Shown: piece after piece, positions 15,301 to 22,564 of the stretch
How the letters are laid out: each line of letters opens with the position of its first letter
Numbering within the stretch: the first letter of the stretch is position 1
IMG/VR virus record: IMGVR_UViG_3300023242_001029
Location: 1-22,564 of that record
Strand: one strand, 5' to 3'
Length of the DNA stretch: 22,564 nucleotides
DNA from: a virus
The notes under the pieces: generated by a model
What the model saw: the letters and a program-made list of their open reading frames with translations, nothing else
The model's database searches: none
Told to the model about the DNA's origin: nothing
Program-made: the position numbers and the translations under genes

Positions 15301-17727
15301 AATTTATTAGAAAGGAATAAAGTACAAAAATTCGAACCCACTTTTTCTAATGAATATAATGAAGGAATAATAGACACTGCTTTTATAACAGGTAGTGCAG
15401 CATTTGATACTATAATTAATACAGCCTCATCTAAATCTTTCCATACCACTAAAGGTATTATTGAAATTTATAAAAATGATAATATAGAATCCTTCAATGC
15501 CGATTATGATGGTTCTGAAGTTACTGTATATGAATTACCTGAAAATAATGTAGTAAAACAACGTAACAGCATAATATCTGATGATATTGATATTATCAAA
15601 AATTACAGTAAATCTATTGTTAATCCGTTAGAAAATAATATAACTAAATCATTAAAATCTCCATTTCGTTATTTAGCTGATTATAGTAGTAATATTAATA
15701 TACCTAGTAATGCTGAATTAATTTCAAGGGCATTTTTAGTAGGTGAAAGTGATTCTATTATTGAAGCTGAATTACAGAGTTCTAATTATTATATTAAAAG
15801 ACATACTATTCCTAGATACGAAGGAAGCAAAACAACATCAGCAAAATTAAATATATATACTGATGGAGATATTTCATATGGGAAGGAACCAAATATAGAA
15901 TATAAACAAATTAAATTTGGTTATTTTAATGAAATTACAGACCAACCACTATCTTTACCAGGTAGAAGTAATATAAATATTAAATATTTAATTGATGGAG
16001 ATGGTAATATTACTAATTTATCTCCTCAAAATAATAATTTATTTGATGTTCAAAGTATTTTTAATAGTAATACTGTTGATATTTTATTAGATGATAATCA
16101 AACACCAAGTAACCAAAAAAAGATAGATGGTGTTAAAGGTATATTTGCTGGAGGGTTTGAATTTAGTCCAATAGCTCAAAACCTTACAGTTAATACATCA
16201 ATTCATAATAGATTAGAATTTGAATTAGAAACAGAAATCAGACAGATTAATACAAGTATTGATTTAGTAACTTCTTCATTCTCATCATCAGCTATACAAA
16301 TTGGTGATATATCACTAGAAACACCAGTATTAGTATCACCAGGTTATAATCAACCTACTAGTAATATTTCAGCCTTACTAAATAGTGGTATATTAGTCCA
16401 AGCTAGTAGAAATACACCCGCTCAAGATGAATTAATACAAGAAATATCAGGTTCACTTACAATTACAATAACTCTTAATCCACCGTCAAATTTAATAAGC
16501 AATTTTTTTGATAGTGATAATTACATTGGAACTAAATGGACTGCAGAACCAGGTAGATATTCTGATTTTGGAAATAATAGTATTACCCCAGCTTCACTCC
16601 AAGGTTCAAATGATAGAATCAATTCAGCCCAAATACCAGCAGGTGTAGATATTCAATTTTGGGGAGATCGTAACTTCTCAGGTCCTACAACACAAGTTTA
16701 TGTTGGTCCTGAAAATATTCCTAATGGAATAGATAATTTTGGTGGAAATGGTGCATCTTCAATGATAATAAATGTATTAAATGTTACTGGAAGTGTTGTA
16801 AATAGTAATGCCTTTAATAGTTTTGGTGATACACCAGATTATAGTATAGGTAATAATATTAATTTCCCAATAGAATCTGATGGTTTTTCTATGTCTATAA
16901 CATTCCCTATAGAGGGATTAGTAGTTATACCTTTTGGAAATGCTGGTGGGGAATTTAAATTAAGAACAATAAATAATATAGAAGGTCTTATAAGAAATCG
17001 TTCAGAATTCAGAAGAATAGGTCTATCAAATTTCCAAATTACATCAGAACCAGTAATAGATATAGGAAATGTATTAAAAAATGGTAATCCTTATTTTTAT
17101 ACTCAACCTCCTACAAATATTTACTTAAAAACAGTATATGATAACGGGTTTTTATCAGGATCGTTACCTATAAATAATTATTATTTTAAAAGAGTAAAGA
17201 AGAATAATAAATATATATTATTAGAATCTTCATTAGATTTATCTAGAATATTTTATGAATATATTAATACTAATAATAATCAAATAACTCAAACATCCCC
17301 AATATTAAGTAACTCTGGATATCAAGATGTTGAAAATATATTTAATATAAAAGTAGGAGACTTAATTAAATTTTATAATATTAATTCAAAAGTATTCCCA
17401 ATTAATTTTGAGAATGAAATTAAGAATATTATTTTCCCAAATGATTTTCCTATTATATCGAATAGTGAAAGATTAATATTTGAATTAACACAAGAGATAC
17501 CTAATGAAGCATGTTTAGATTTCCCAACAGATGGATCATTTGCTAATGCAATTCAAAATATTATTTTTATGTCTAGAATAGCAAATGAAACTAACATAAT
17601 CAGTATAGGTTCTAAAAACATAGGAAAAACATCACCAGGTATAGTCTTACCAGGTAATTTACCAAATGAATTAAAAGAAAAGGCAGGTAATATTATTAAA
17701 AGACTAAGAAATCAAAACTTAATTTAA
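12304..17727 (+). CDS. Giant multidomain tail/baseplate protein (1807 aa)
   Basis: The longest gene here encodes a 1807-aa protein rich in Asn, Ser, Ile and Thr. Segments in order: beta-rich N-terminus (1-300); a linker with YYKSGSTTYPKTGAFPF (about 355-372); a helical section with NRDYLWNNLPEYIKED (about 405-420) and IYHNLPYLLKSKGTRKGLRV (about 537-556), a motif I associate with large structural proteins of marine T4-like phages; a LamG/concanavalin-like sandwich (about 593-785); DNSLLKMIKDFVPAKANNI (about 976-995); and a betagamma-crystallin-like segment (about 1415-1491). It ends in a basic helix with ELKEKAGNIIKRL. There is no enzyme motif. Its length and place suit a gp7/gp10-like wedge or a baseplate-anchored fibre; homology to either is not visible. 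Confidence 0.65.
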   Translation: MDNFKIVNTEINRFVSQDYEQNDIDILNPFKINKEFGGVNDVVEFHLISNSGNILESDYNFTQYTTGNNKNNSEFFTDLILNPEQNIISLGYDKGKFNLVYNFHRLLFNSTNSNRFFIKEISRDRTELKITSNNIEFLELQSLYIEYIANRNENNFYSDFILNFGDNSQIIGVNIALDNVNTTTPSLYIKLYEPLPNTYQLKDTLWVADIISDQYSFTVNREFTTTTNNEGILLKGPNFDIDINESVSTSTPYLNITNILGNTSASLLNRLEGDLQDAVKINVDYSTFDNFIHFSSAQSRIENFVYKLGQIERLESDLTSLNNITNTGSITQSILNIENQINTLVQGFDGYEKYLYYKSGSTTYPKTGAFPFTNLPTTSTASLQWLGSTDNSSQYYGGILLDAENYDIENRDYLWNNLPEYIKEDPQNSQLEILTSMLGQHFDYIWTYIKDISNKNINDNRIDFGISKDLVGETLKSFGIKLYTNSRNQDNIFLSTFGINPDGTFIPTTGSLDINTYISASDYTIPANDIVKENYKRIYHNLPYLLKSKGTRKGLRVLFSSFGLSNEILRIKEFGGTTKDSGSIDQITDKFNYALNLESGSISIPFLPTTQQFISNSFNDVKPDSIEFRYKHIGVLPTDGDTPSLISGSGININIDYISGSENGEISLELYNNLGDSDSSDFITLPIFNGDWWNFLIRRSEDLRASESGSNNTYQLLIANKDEYGINYFQSASLVIDGSLSSSFNSSWDETNEFILGNNVNPALGVFQEFRYWTGPVLDDDFKNHTLNPKSYSYLNETGSYNNLIYRLPLGSELDNNETTSFVSVHPNRIDTFISASSVATGSGIITYSENFEDYLVNNTDGYINIESNQKVKIEDNNILFDNTLSPSVSIIKKPIIQPSLNSSKLEVGISATDSINDDIVKQLGNFSLDEYIGDASNYSTEYPDLITLNKEYFQKYSGKSDLIDIIKLLSYLDNSLLKMIKDFVPAKANNINGFVVKPNLLERNKVQKFEPTFSNEYNEGIIDTAFITGSAAFDTIINTASSKSFHTTKGIIEIYKNDNIESFNADYDGSEVTVYELPENNVVKQRNSIISDDIDIIKNYSKSIVNPLENNITKSLKSPFRYLADYSSNINIPSNAELISRAFLVGESDSIIEAELQSSNYYIKRHTIPRYEGSKTTSAKLNIYTDGDISYGKEPNIEYKQIKFGYFNEITDQPLSLPGRSNINIKYLIDGDGNITNLSPQNNNLFDVQSIFNSNTVDILLDDNQTPSNQKKIDGVKGIFAGGFEFSPIAQNLTVNTSIHNRLEFELETEIRQINTSIDLVTSSFSSSAIQIGDISLETPVLVSPGYNQPTSNISALLNSGILVQASRNTPAQDELIQEISGSLTITITLNPPSNLISNFFDSDNYIGTKWTAEPGRYSDFGNNSITPASLQGSNDRINSAQIPAGVDIQFWGDRNFSGPTTQVYVGPENIPNGIDNFGGNGASSMIINVLNVTGSVVNSNAFNSFGDTPDYSIGNNINFPIESDGFSMSITFPIEGLVVIPFGNAGGEFKLRTINNIEGLIRNRSEFRRIGLSNFQITSEPVIDIGNVLKNGNPYFYTQPPTNIYLKTVYDNGFLSGSLPINNYYFKRVKKNNKYILLESSLDLSRIFYEYINTNNNQITQTSPILSNSGYQDVENIFNIKVGDLIKFYNINSKVFPINFENEIKNIIFPNDFPIISNSERLIFELTQEIPNEACLDFPTDGSFANAIQNIIFMSRIANETNIISIGSKNIGKTSPGIVLPGNLPNELKEKAGNIIKRLRNQNLI

Positions 17728-17735
17728 AAATTATA

Positions 17736-17743
17736 TATTTATT
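17736..17743 (+). promoter_or_regulatory. Candidate AT-rich promoter element TATTTATT
   Basis: TATTTATT, one base from the octamer seen in three other gaps, lies in the 33-base gap between the giant gene and the next gene, 17 bases upstream of the ATG at 17761. A promoter here would allow separate expression of the distal tail genes. No terminator hairpin is seen in this gap. Confidence 0.25.
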
Positions 17744-17760
17744 AATAACAATATAGTAAC

Positions 17761-18411
17761 ATGGGATATTTATCAAATACAAACTTTACATTAGATGCTA
17801 TTTTAACTAAAAAGGGAAGAGAACTTTTAGCTAAAAATGATGGCTCTTTTAGAATTACACAATTTGCTTTGTCTGACGATGAAATAGATTATACATTATA
17901 CAATCCAGATCATCCATCAGGTTCAGCATTTTTTGGAGAAGCTATCGAAAATACACCTGTATTAGAAGCATTTCCTGATGAAACTCAAATAATGAAGTAT
18001 AAATTAATTACTTTACCTAGAGGAACATCAAGAATACCTGTACTAAACGTAGGTTATAATTCAATTAGTTTAAAACAAGGTGCTACTTTAAGTGTAACTC
18101 CTCAAACATTAAATTATTTAGGTGCAGATAGTACATTTGAATCTTCAGGATATACTTTTACAATAGGTGATTCAAGATTATTATCTAACTTTGAAGGAGT
18201 AGGTATTAGTAATTCTTCTACTGATTCTACAAATGTAAATGGAACAAATGTATCTAGAACAGTACTAGGTACAACATTAAACTTAACAGGTACAAATATT
18301 AATACATTATTTGGTACAAACACAACAATCTCAACAATATTAACTATAGTTGGCAGAGATTCAGGTGCAAGAATAACAGTACCAGTAGTATTAAATAAAT
18401 CAAATAACTAA
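17761..18411 (+). CDS. Conserved virion structural protein
   Basis: This 216-aa protein starts with a pattern I recognise from virion proteins of marine T4-like phages: TLDAILTKKGRELLAKNDGS (11-30), then FRITQFALSDDEIDYTLYNP (31-50). The G-R-x-x-L-A-x-x-D-G-S and F-A-L-x-D-D-E-I-x-Y elements are the recognisable core. The second half (about 100-216) is Thr-, Ser- and Asn-rich beta structure, probably an Ig-like domain. There is no signal peptide. The next gene follows after two bases. The precise role is not known to me; a tail or fibre connector is likely from its place between giant tail proteins. Confidence 0.68.
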   Translation: MGYLSNTNFTLDAILTKKGRELLAKNDGSFRITQFALSDDEIDYTLYNPDHPSGSAFFGEAIENTPVLEAFPDETQIMKYKLITLPRGTSRIPVLNVGYNSISLKQGATLSVTPQTLNYLGADSTFESSGYTFTIGDSRLLSNFEGVGISNSSTDSTNVNGTNVSRTVLGTTLNLTGTNINTLFGTNTTISTILTIVGRDSGARITVPVVLNKSNN

Positions 18412-18413
18412 AC

Positions 18414-19439
18414 ATGAGTTTTACAACAATAAATCCAGAAGAAATTTCAATTAGTTCAGATTCAATAGTCTCTACTTTATGGAGTAATGACACTATTAGT
18501 TTAACTAATTTTTTCCAGGATCCAACACCAACAGGACCATATTTAAACATATATCGTTTAAATCCAACTACAAATGCAAATGCCCCTGTTGAATTTTCTG
18601 TTACTTATGGTCACCAAGAAGGATCAGGTTCAGCTCTGTATAATACATTAGTTCCTAATTTATCACCATCCAGAGTAATTTATGGTCAAACTAGAACATT
18701 AATAACTGGTGATGAAAATACACAAATTAATTTTGGTAATGGTAATAATTCTTCAAGAGATATATTTGTTGTTAATATCAAAAGAAATAGATATAAAGAG
18801 AAAATCTATCCTCATACCTTTAACATTCAATTAGGTAATGCTGATGGAACTTTAAAATTAACTAGTGACGTAAAAGATATAACAAGTGTTTCTTATAACG
18901 ATGCTGGTAGAGTGTTTAACATAGTAAGTGGTAGTGATGGTACTGCAACTTCAACCCCAATAACTTCTGGTGTTTCTGCTGGTTATACTGTTTCTGGTTC
19001 ATATGGTTTATTCCTTCCAGATGTAGGTATGTTATTATTAAATCCAAGAGCTTTATCGTTACCATTTGTAAGTGGAGGTTTAGATTTATCAATTGATGAA
19101 ACTCAAACTGCTTCAAGTTTAGAAACAAATAACAATAAATTATTTCAATATATTGCTAGTGGTAGTTTGTTTAGTTTAAATAGCGAAGAGACAATAACAT
19201 CTGATTATGTTTTTGTTAGAGTGAAAAATAGTGAATATAATTACTCAACTAACCCATCTATGGTAGATAATAATGGTGATTTTATATTTTCATCACTAAT
19301 TTCTAATCCAAGAACTTACGTAACAACAATAGGGTTATATAATGATAATAATGAATTATTAGCTGTAGCGAAATTAAGTAAACCAATTAAAAAAGATTTT
19401 ACATCAGAAGCATTATATAAGGTCAAATTAGACTTCTAA
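18414..19439 (+). CDS. Tail structural protein with duplicated C-terminal domain
   Basis: This 341-aa protein has a beta-rich body with NLSPSRVIYGQTRTLITGD (about 82-100), a Gly/Ser-rich stretch (about 168-215), and a C-terminal domain (about 264-341) containing FVRVKNSEYNYSTNPSMVD and YVTTIGLYNDNNELLAVAKL. That C-terminal domain recurs in the gene cut by the right edge (22339 onward). I associate this motif pair with structural proteins of marine T4-like phages. No catalytic residues are evident. Adjacent genes lie within two bases on both sides, so it is part of one long translation block. Confidence 0.68.
   Translation: MSFTTINPEEISISSDSIVSTLWSNDTISLTNFFQDPTPTGPYLNIYRLNPTTNANAPVEFSVTYGHQEGSGSALYNTLVPNLSPSRVIYGQTRTLITGDENTQINFGNGNNSSRDIFVVNIKRNRYKEKIYPHTFNIQLGNADGTLKLTSDVKDITSVSYNDAGRVFNIVSGSDGTATSTPITSGVSAGYTVSGSYGLFLPDVGMLLLNPRALSLPFVSGGLDLSIDETQTASSLETNNNKLFQYIASGSLFSLNSEETITSDYVFVRVKNSEYNYSTNPSMVDNNGDFIFSSLISNPRTYVTTIGLYNDNNELLAVAKLSKPIKKDFTSEALYKVKLDF
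19323..19348 (+). repeat. 26-bp direct repeat, copy 1
   Basis: These 26 bases are identical to 22495-22520. They encode the TTIGLYNDN core of the domain shared by the 341-aa protein and the right-edge gene. Similarity continues at lower identity on both sides. Confidence 0.9.
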
Positions 19440-19441
19440 GA

Positions 19442-21466
19442 ATGAATCTAGCTTATAAAAAAATTAATTCCAGTAATGTATCAAAATATATTGCCAATAA
19501 AAGTTATACTGTTGATCCATCAATAGAAACTAAAGGCGTTACAATATATATTGGGGAAAATACACCTATAAATAAAAGGAATTATTTTGATGCTAATAAT
19601 GATAATAGAACTTCAAATAATGAGTATAGAAGATTAGTATTTAATAATATTCGTCATTTATTCTATAAAAATTACGATAATTCAGATCAATTATTTTTAT
19701 CATCTTCAAGATATGAAAACTTTGAAGAATCAACATACTATTCAGGTTCATTTAATACTACATTAAGAAGATTAGGACAAGTTACTGGATCTTCATTTGC
19801 TGGTATTTCAGGATTGTATGATGTAAATGGTACATTATATGATACCACACAATTATATGATTTTAATCCATTTACATTAGGGGCGGGTGATTTAATTACA
19901 GTAATATCATTAGATACACAATTATATGGTTCAAGATTAACTCCCAAAAGTATAGATATCCAACTTCAAGATTATTTAATTGATGAAGTAGAAACTGATT
20001 TATATATTAAAGATGATGGTGAAGGTAATTTATTTGATTTTGGTAATGAAAATACATATTTAGATTTTATTGAAAATGGAACAGTACCTGAAAACTATAT
20101 AGGAAATGTTTTATATTCAGCTGGTTTAATAATAATTACAAACCAAGATTATATTTGTATATTTGGTTCACCTCCAACAGCAGTAAATAATTATTATAGA
20201 TATATAAATACCCAACAACCTCAAGATTTTGATGTAACTCAAAATGATTTTAGTGACTGTGGGGGTATTGATTATAGTAGTATTACATTAGTTCCATTAG
20301 AAGGGGAAGATTTTCCCGATGTATTTATTAATGCGGAAGATTCAATACAAATTATCCAAAACCAAAAATCATTTATACCAGGTGTTTTTAAAGTTGGTTA
20401 TACTATTGATAATAATAATGGTTTAACAAGTAATATAGGTATATTAACTATTACTATTACATCAGGTCCTTTACAAATTAGTAATTTAAATGTAGGAGTA
20501 AGTTGTGATACTTCATCTTCCACAGATTTTTCTTTTAATATAGAAGGTGGTATTCCTGTTTATGCTTGGTCATTAGATGGGGTTAATTATACACAATTAA
20601 GTGGATTTTATAATATAGGAGTATCTTCCTCTTCATTTTTCCCAACAGATACTGGAACTATTTATATTAAGGATTATTTAGAAAATGAAATTACTCAAAG
20701 TTTTAGAACAAGATTTCCAGAGCCTAATTATACTATAACATTATTATCATCATCCTTTTGTAATCCAAATAATGGTTCTATAATTGTTAATTCAAGTGAA
20801 GATTTTACTTATTTTATTAGCGGTTCTGGAACAGAATTAAATACAAATATAGAATATACAATAGGAGTAGGAAATTATGAATTATTAATTGATGGCGGTG
20901 GTAATTGTAGTTTTAATAATAATATTACTATTAACCAAGAAATACCTATTTCCATAACCAGTTCACTTAATAATGTTACTTGTTTTGGTGGTAGTAATGG
21001 TTCTATAAATATAACAAATATAAATGGTGGTAATACTCCTTATTCAACAAGAATAATATATCCAGATTCAAGAATATTTACTACATCAAGTGTAAACTTT
21101 TTACATACAGGTAGTTATGATATTGAAGTAACTGATAATAGAGGATGTACCTTTACTAGTAGTATAAATATTATATCTCCAGATATATTAACAATAACAT
21201 CATCAGTATCATATGATGAAAGATGTTACCCAACAGTAAATATAAATGGAAATGGTGGTAGTGGAAGTTATACATATTATATCCAAACACCAGATAATAC
21301 ATATATTACAATAAACGAATCCACAGAATTAATATATGATACTCAAGATGCATTTGATATGACAATATATGCTCTTGATGAAAATGGGTGTGCAAGTACT
21401 GTAATTACTCAATCAGTAGAAGGTAGAGAATATATTTATAGTGGATCATTTTGTGAACAAATATAA
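19442..21466 (+). CDS. Tail/fibre protein with SprB-like adhesin repeats
   Basis: This 674-aa protein has two parts. The first 255 residues are a structural domain with TKGVTIYIGENTPINKRNYF (about 30-49), RLVFNNIRHLFYKNYD, a LTPKSIDIQL strand and DDGEGNLFDFGN (about 193-204). From about 258 onward there are successive Ig-like modules. The clearest (502-581) is SprB-like: NVTCFGGSNGSINITNINGG, then GSYDIEVTDNRGCTFTSSI, matching the V-T-C-x-G-x-x-D/N-G-S and Y-x-V-x-V-T-D-x-x-G-C elements of the flavobacterial SprB repeat. Divergent modules flank it (about 343-428, 429-501, 582-661). Such modules probably extend the protein and contact the host surface. Confidence 0.75.
   Translation: MNLAYKKINSSNVSKYIANKSYTVDPSIETKGVTIYIGENTPINKRNYFDANNDNRTSNNEYRRLVFNNIRHLFYKNYDNSDQLFLSSSRYENFEESTYYSGSFNTTLRRLGQVTGSSFAGISGLYDVNGTLYDTTQLYDFNPFTLGAGDLITVISLDTQLYGSRLTPKSIDIQLQDYLIDEVETDLYIKDDGEGNLFDFGNENTYLDFIENGTVPENYIGNVLYSAGLIIITNQDYICIFGSPPTAVNNYYRYINTQQPQDFDVTQNDFSDCGGIDYSSITLVPLEGEDFPDVFINAEDSIQIIQNQKSFIPGVFKVGYTIDNNNGLTSNIGILTITITSGPLQISNLNVGVSCDTSSSTDFSFNIEGGIPVYAWSLDGVNYTQLSGFYNIGVSSSSFFPTDTGTIYIKDYLENEITQSFRTRFPEPNYTITLLSSSFCNPNNGSIIVNSSEDFTYFISGSGTELNTNIEYTIGVGNYELLIDGGGNCSFNNNITINQEIPISITSSLNNVTCFGGSNGSINITNINGGNTPYSTRIIYPDSRIFTTSSVNFLHTGSYDIEVTDNRGCTFTSSINIISPDILTITSSVSYDERCYPTVNINGNGGSGSYTYYIQTPDNTYITINESTELIYDTQDAFDMTIYALDENGCASTVITQSVEGREYIYSGSFCEQI
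20468..21426 (+). repeat. Tandem SprB-type beta-sandwich modules (protein level)
   Basis: About four modules of 70-85 residues lie in tandem in the 674-aa protein, recognised by a Cys in strand one (SC, FC, TC, RC) and, in the last three, a closing G-x-C motif (GGNC, RGC, NGC). They have diverged at the DNA level, so this is an old expansion or several acquisitions rather than a recent tandem duplication. Confidence 0.6.
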
Positions 21467-21473
21467 TTAAATA

Positions 21474-22337
21474 ATGGCAAACACAGGTTTTATAATACAT
21501 CCTTCAGTAATACAAGTTTTTACTTCAGGTCCAAATTCAGGGTCTATAGTATCGGCATCATTTAATGAAACTTTTAATAGTGGAAGTGGTTTTACTTCAG
21601 CTTCATTATGTGATAATGAATATGTTTATAGAGAACAAGATTTAGAAAATTGCCCAGTAGTTGATGAATGTCCAATACCAACTTTTGTAAGTTTATCAGC
21701 TAATAATTGTACTAATCCTGTACCGGATAGAACATATACATTATTTGTTAATTTAAGTACAGAAGCTACTACATTATTTGTTGAATATAGTACTAGTGCT
21801 ACTTTTAGTACAAATGTAGGTACTTTTAGTAAATCAGCAACAAGTAATGCAATTTTTAGTGTTAATATATCTGATTTATCTAGTTTACCTATTAGTAAAA
21901 CAACACCAATATATTTTAGATGTTATTTTGATTGTGGTGGAGAAAATATTAGTGATTATTCTCCAACAAAATCAACATCATGTCCACCCCAAGAATTACC
22001 AGCATCATTAATAGCAGGATTTCCATCAACAACCTCATGTTATACTTGTGTTGGGATAACAGTACAATTACCTAGAGGTACATCTACTTCTAGGACAGTA
22101 CGAATTACTAAAACTGGTACAGCAGTTTACGCTCCAGGTTTTTGTACAGGGGTAAATCAAGTTGCTTCTAATATTAATGAAGTTATTACATCTAAGAAAA
22201 CATATAATTTAGGATTAGATGCTGCCCAAACCCAAAATAATAACCTTATTAGTAGGATTACTATTCAAGTATTAAAAGGAAATGTAGTAGAAGATACATA
22301 TATTTTAACTAGACAACACATAAATAACTTCTGTTAA
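21474..22337 (+). CDS. Cysteine-rich beta-domain tail protein
   Basis: This 287-aa protein begins with a virion-type N-terminus (ANTGFIIHPSVIQVFTSGP, no signal peptide) and has eleven cysteines, unusual beside neighbours with few or none. A fibronectin-III-like segment lies at about 68-165 (TYTLFVNLSTEATTLFVEYS, then TTPIYFRCYFDCGGE), and a second beta domain at about 185-287 starts with TTSCYTCVGITVQL. The cysteines may form disulfides in the released particle or bind metal. The order after the SprB-repeat protein and the spacing of 7 bases suggest a distal fibre or receptor-binding component. No family is recognised. Confidence 0.62.
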   Translation: MANTGFIIHPSVIQVFTSGPNSGSIVSASFNETFNSGSGFTSASLCDNEYVYREQDLENCPVVDECPIPTFVSLSANNCTNPVPDRTYTLFVNLSTEATTLFVEYSTSATFSTNVGTFSKSATSNAIFSVNISDLSSLPISKTTPIYFRCYFDCGGENISDYSPTKSTSCPPQELPASLIAGFPSTTSCYTCVGITVQLPRGTSTSRTVRITKTGTAVYAPGFCTGVNQVASNINEVITSKKTYNLGLDAAQTQNNNLISRITIQVLKGNVVEDTYILTRQHINNFC

Positions 22338-22338
22338 T

Positions 22339-22564
22339 ATGCTAAGTTTTAAAAATAATCATATTATATATGAAAAAGAATTAATTTGCACCGTAGGAGA
22401 AAATGAATATAATTATTCAACTAATCCAACAGTAGTGACTGGTTCTAATGGTGATATTAAAAATTTTGTAGATGATGATTTTAGTCCTTATGTTACAACA
22501 ATAGGGTTATATAATGATAACAATGATTTGTTAGCAGTAGTAAAATTAGCACAACCTACTAAAA
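22339..22564 (+). CDS. Partial tail protein, paralogue of the C-terminal domain of the 341-aa protein
   Basis: This gene begins at ATG 22339, one base after the previous stop, and runs off the right edge; 75 codons are visible. After a short N-terminus (MLSFKNNHIIYEKELICTVG) it reads ENEYNYSTNPTVV and YVTTIGLYNDNNDLLAVVKL, closely matching residues about 264-341 of the protein at 18414-19439. Here the domain begins near residue 15 instead of residue 264, so it is either a short stand-alone version or the front of a larger protein. Confidence 0.72.
   Translation, partial: MLSFKNNHIIYEKELICTVGENEYNYSTNPTVVTGSNGDIKNFVDDDFSPYVTTIGLYNDNNDLLAVVKLAQPTK
22495..22520 (+). repeat. 26-bp direct repeat, copy 2
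   Basis: This copy is identical to 19323-19348 and lies in the right-edge gene at the TTIGLYNDN core. It marks a duplicated domain rather than a mobile element. Confidence 0.9.

Noticed and set aside
16602-16612. tRNA-like T-loop sequence (GGTTCAAAT)
   Set aside because: It lies within the 1807-aa gene and no acceptor, D or anticodon stems can be drawn around it. No tRNA was found in the window.
20468-21426. Repeat region as a CRISPR array or recent tandem duplication
   Set aside because: There are no evenly spaced identical DNA repeats; similarity is only at the protein level.
1-22564. Mobile elements, integrase, attachment sites or a replication origin
   Set aside because: No transposase, integrase, homing-endonuclease motif, terminal inverted repeat or iteron cluster was seen.

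Overview
This window is a stretch of a tailed-phage genome (Caudoviricetes, contractile-tailed, T4-like baseplate) that most likely infects a member of the Bacteroidetes, probably a flavobacterium. The phage call rests on recognisable T4-type parts: a gp25 wedge protein, a gp6/baseplate-J wedge protein, an OB-fold hub protein followed by a beta-helical spike, and a gp55-like late sigma factor. The host call rests on three things: very low G+C (by eye about a quarter), gene starts with almost no Shine-Dalgarno sequence, and a tail protein carrying repeats like those of the flavobacterial gliding adhesin SprB. Every supported gene is on the + strand and packing is tight, with many 1-8 base overlaps and only a few gaps above 20 bases.

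Region 1 (1-2206) is a two-gene unit. A small-alarmone-hydrolase-like HD protein is followed after 6 bases by a Ro60/TROVE RNA-binding protein with an intact-looking MIDAS, and a textbook intrinsic terminator closes the unit. Region 2 (2207-4267) holds small accessory genes: a membrane peptide, an 85-aa acidic protein whose 5' coding sequence contains a 14-bp hairpin, a glutaredoxin with a TTG start, a 57-aa coiled-coil gene, a YhaM-like HD phosphohydrolase and a second membrane peptide. The 90-base gap at 2703-2792 has no canonical gene, but encodes an open peptide resembling a T4 capsid-targeting tag.

Region 3 (4268-22564) begins with the gp55-like sigma gene and runs into the tail module. 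In order: a small protein, OB-fold hub, beta-helical spike, 561-aa helical structural protein, 156-aa protein, gp25, gp6, DNRLRE-like protein, 111-aa protein, an 1807-aa giant tail protein (LamG-like and betagamma-crystallin-like segments), a 216-aa conserved virion protein, a 341-aa virion protein, the 674-aa SprB-repeat protein, a 287-aa cysteine-rich protein, and a gene cut by the right edge whose domain duplicates the C-terminus of the 341-aa protein. The sigma factor probably directs transcription of this late block.

The most interesting parts are the alarmone hydrolase plus Ro60 pair, which may act in host takeover or counter-defence, and the SprB-like modules in a tail protein. All functions are inferred by reading the sequence; no database search was run.
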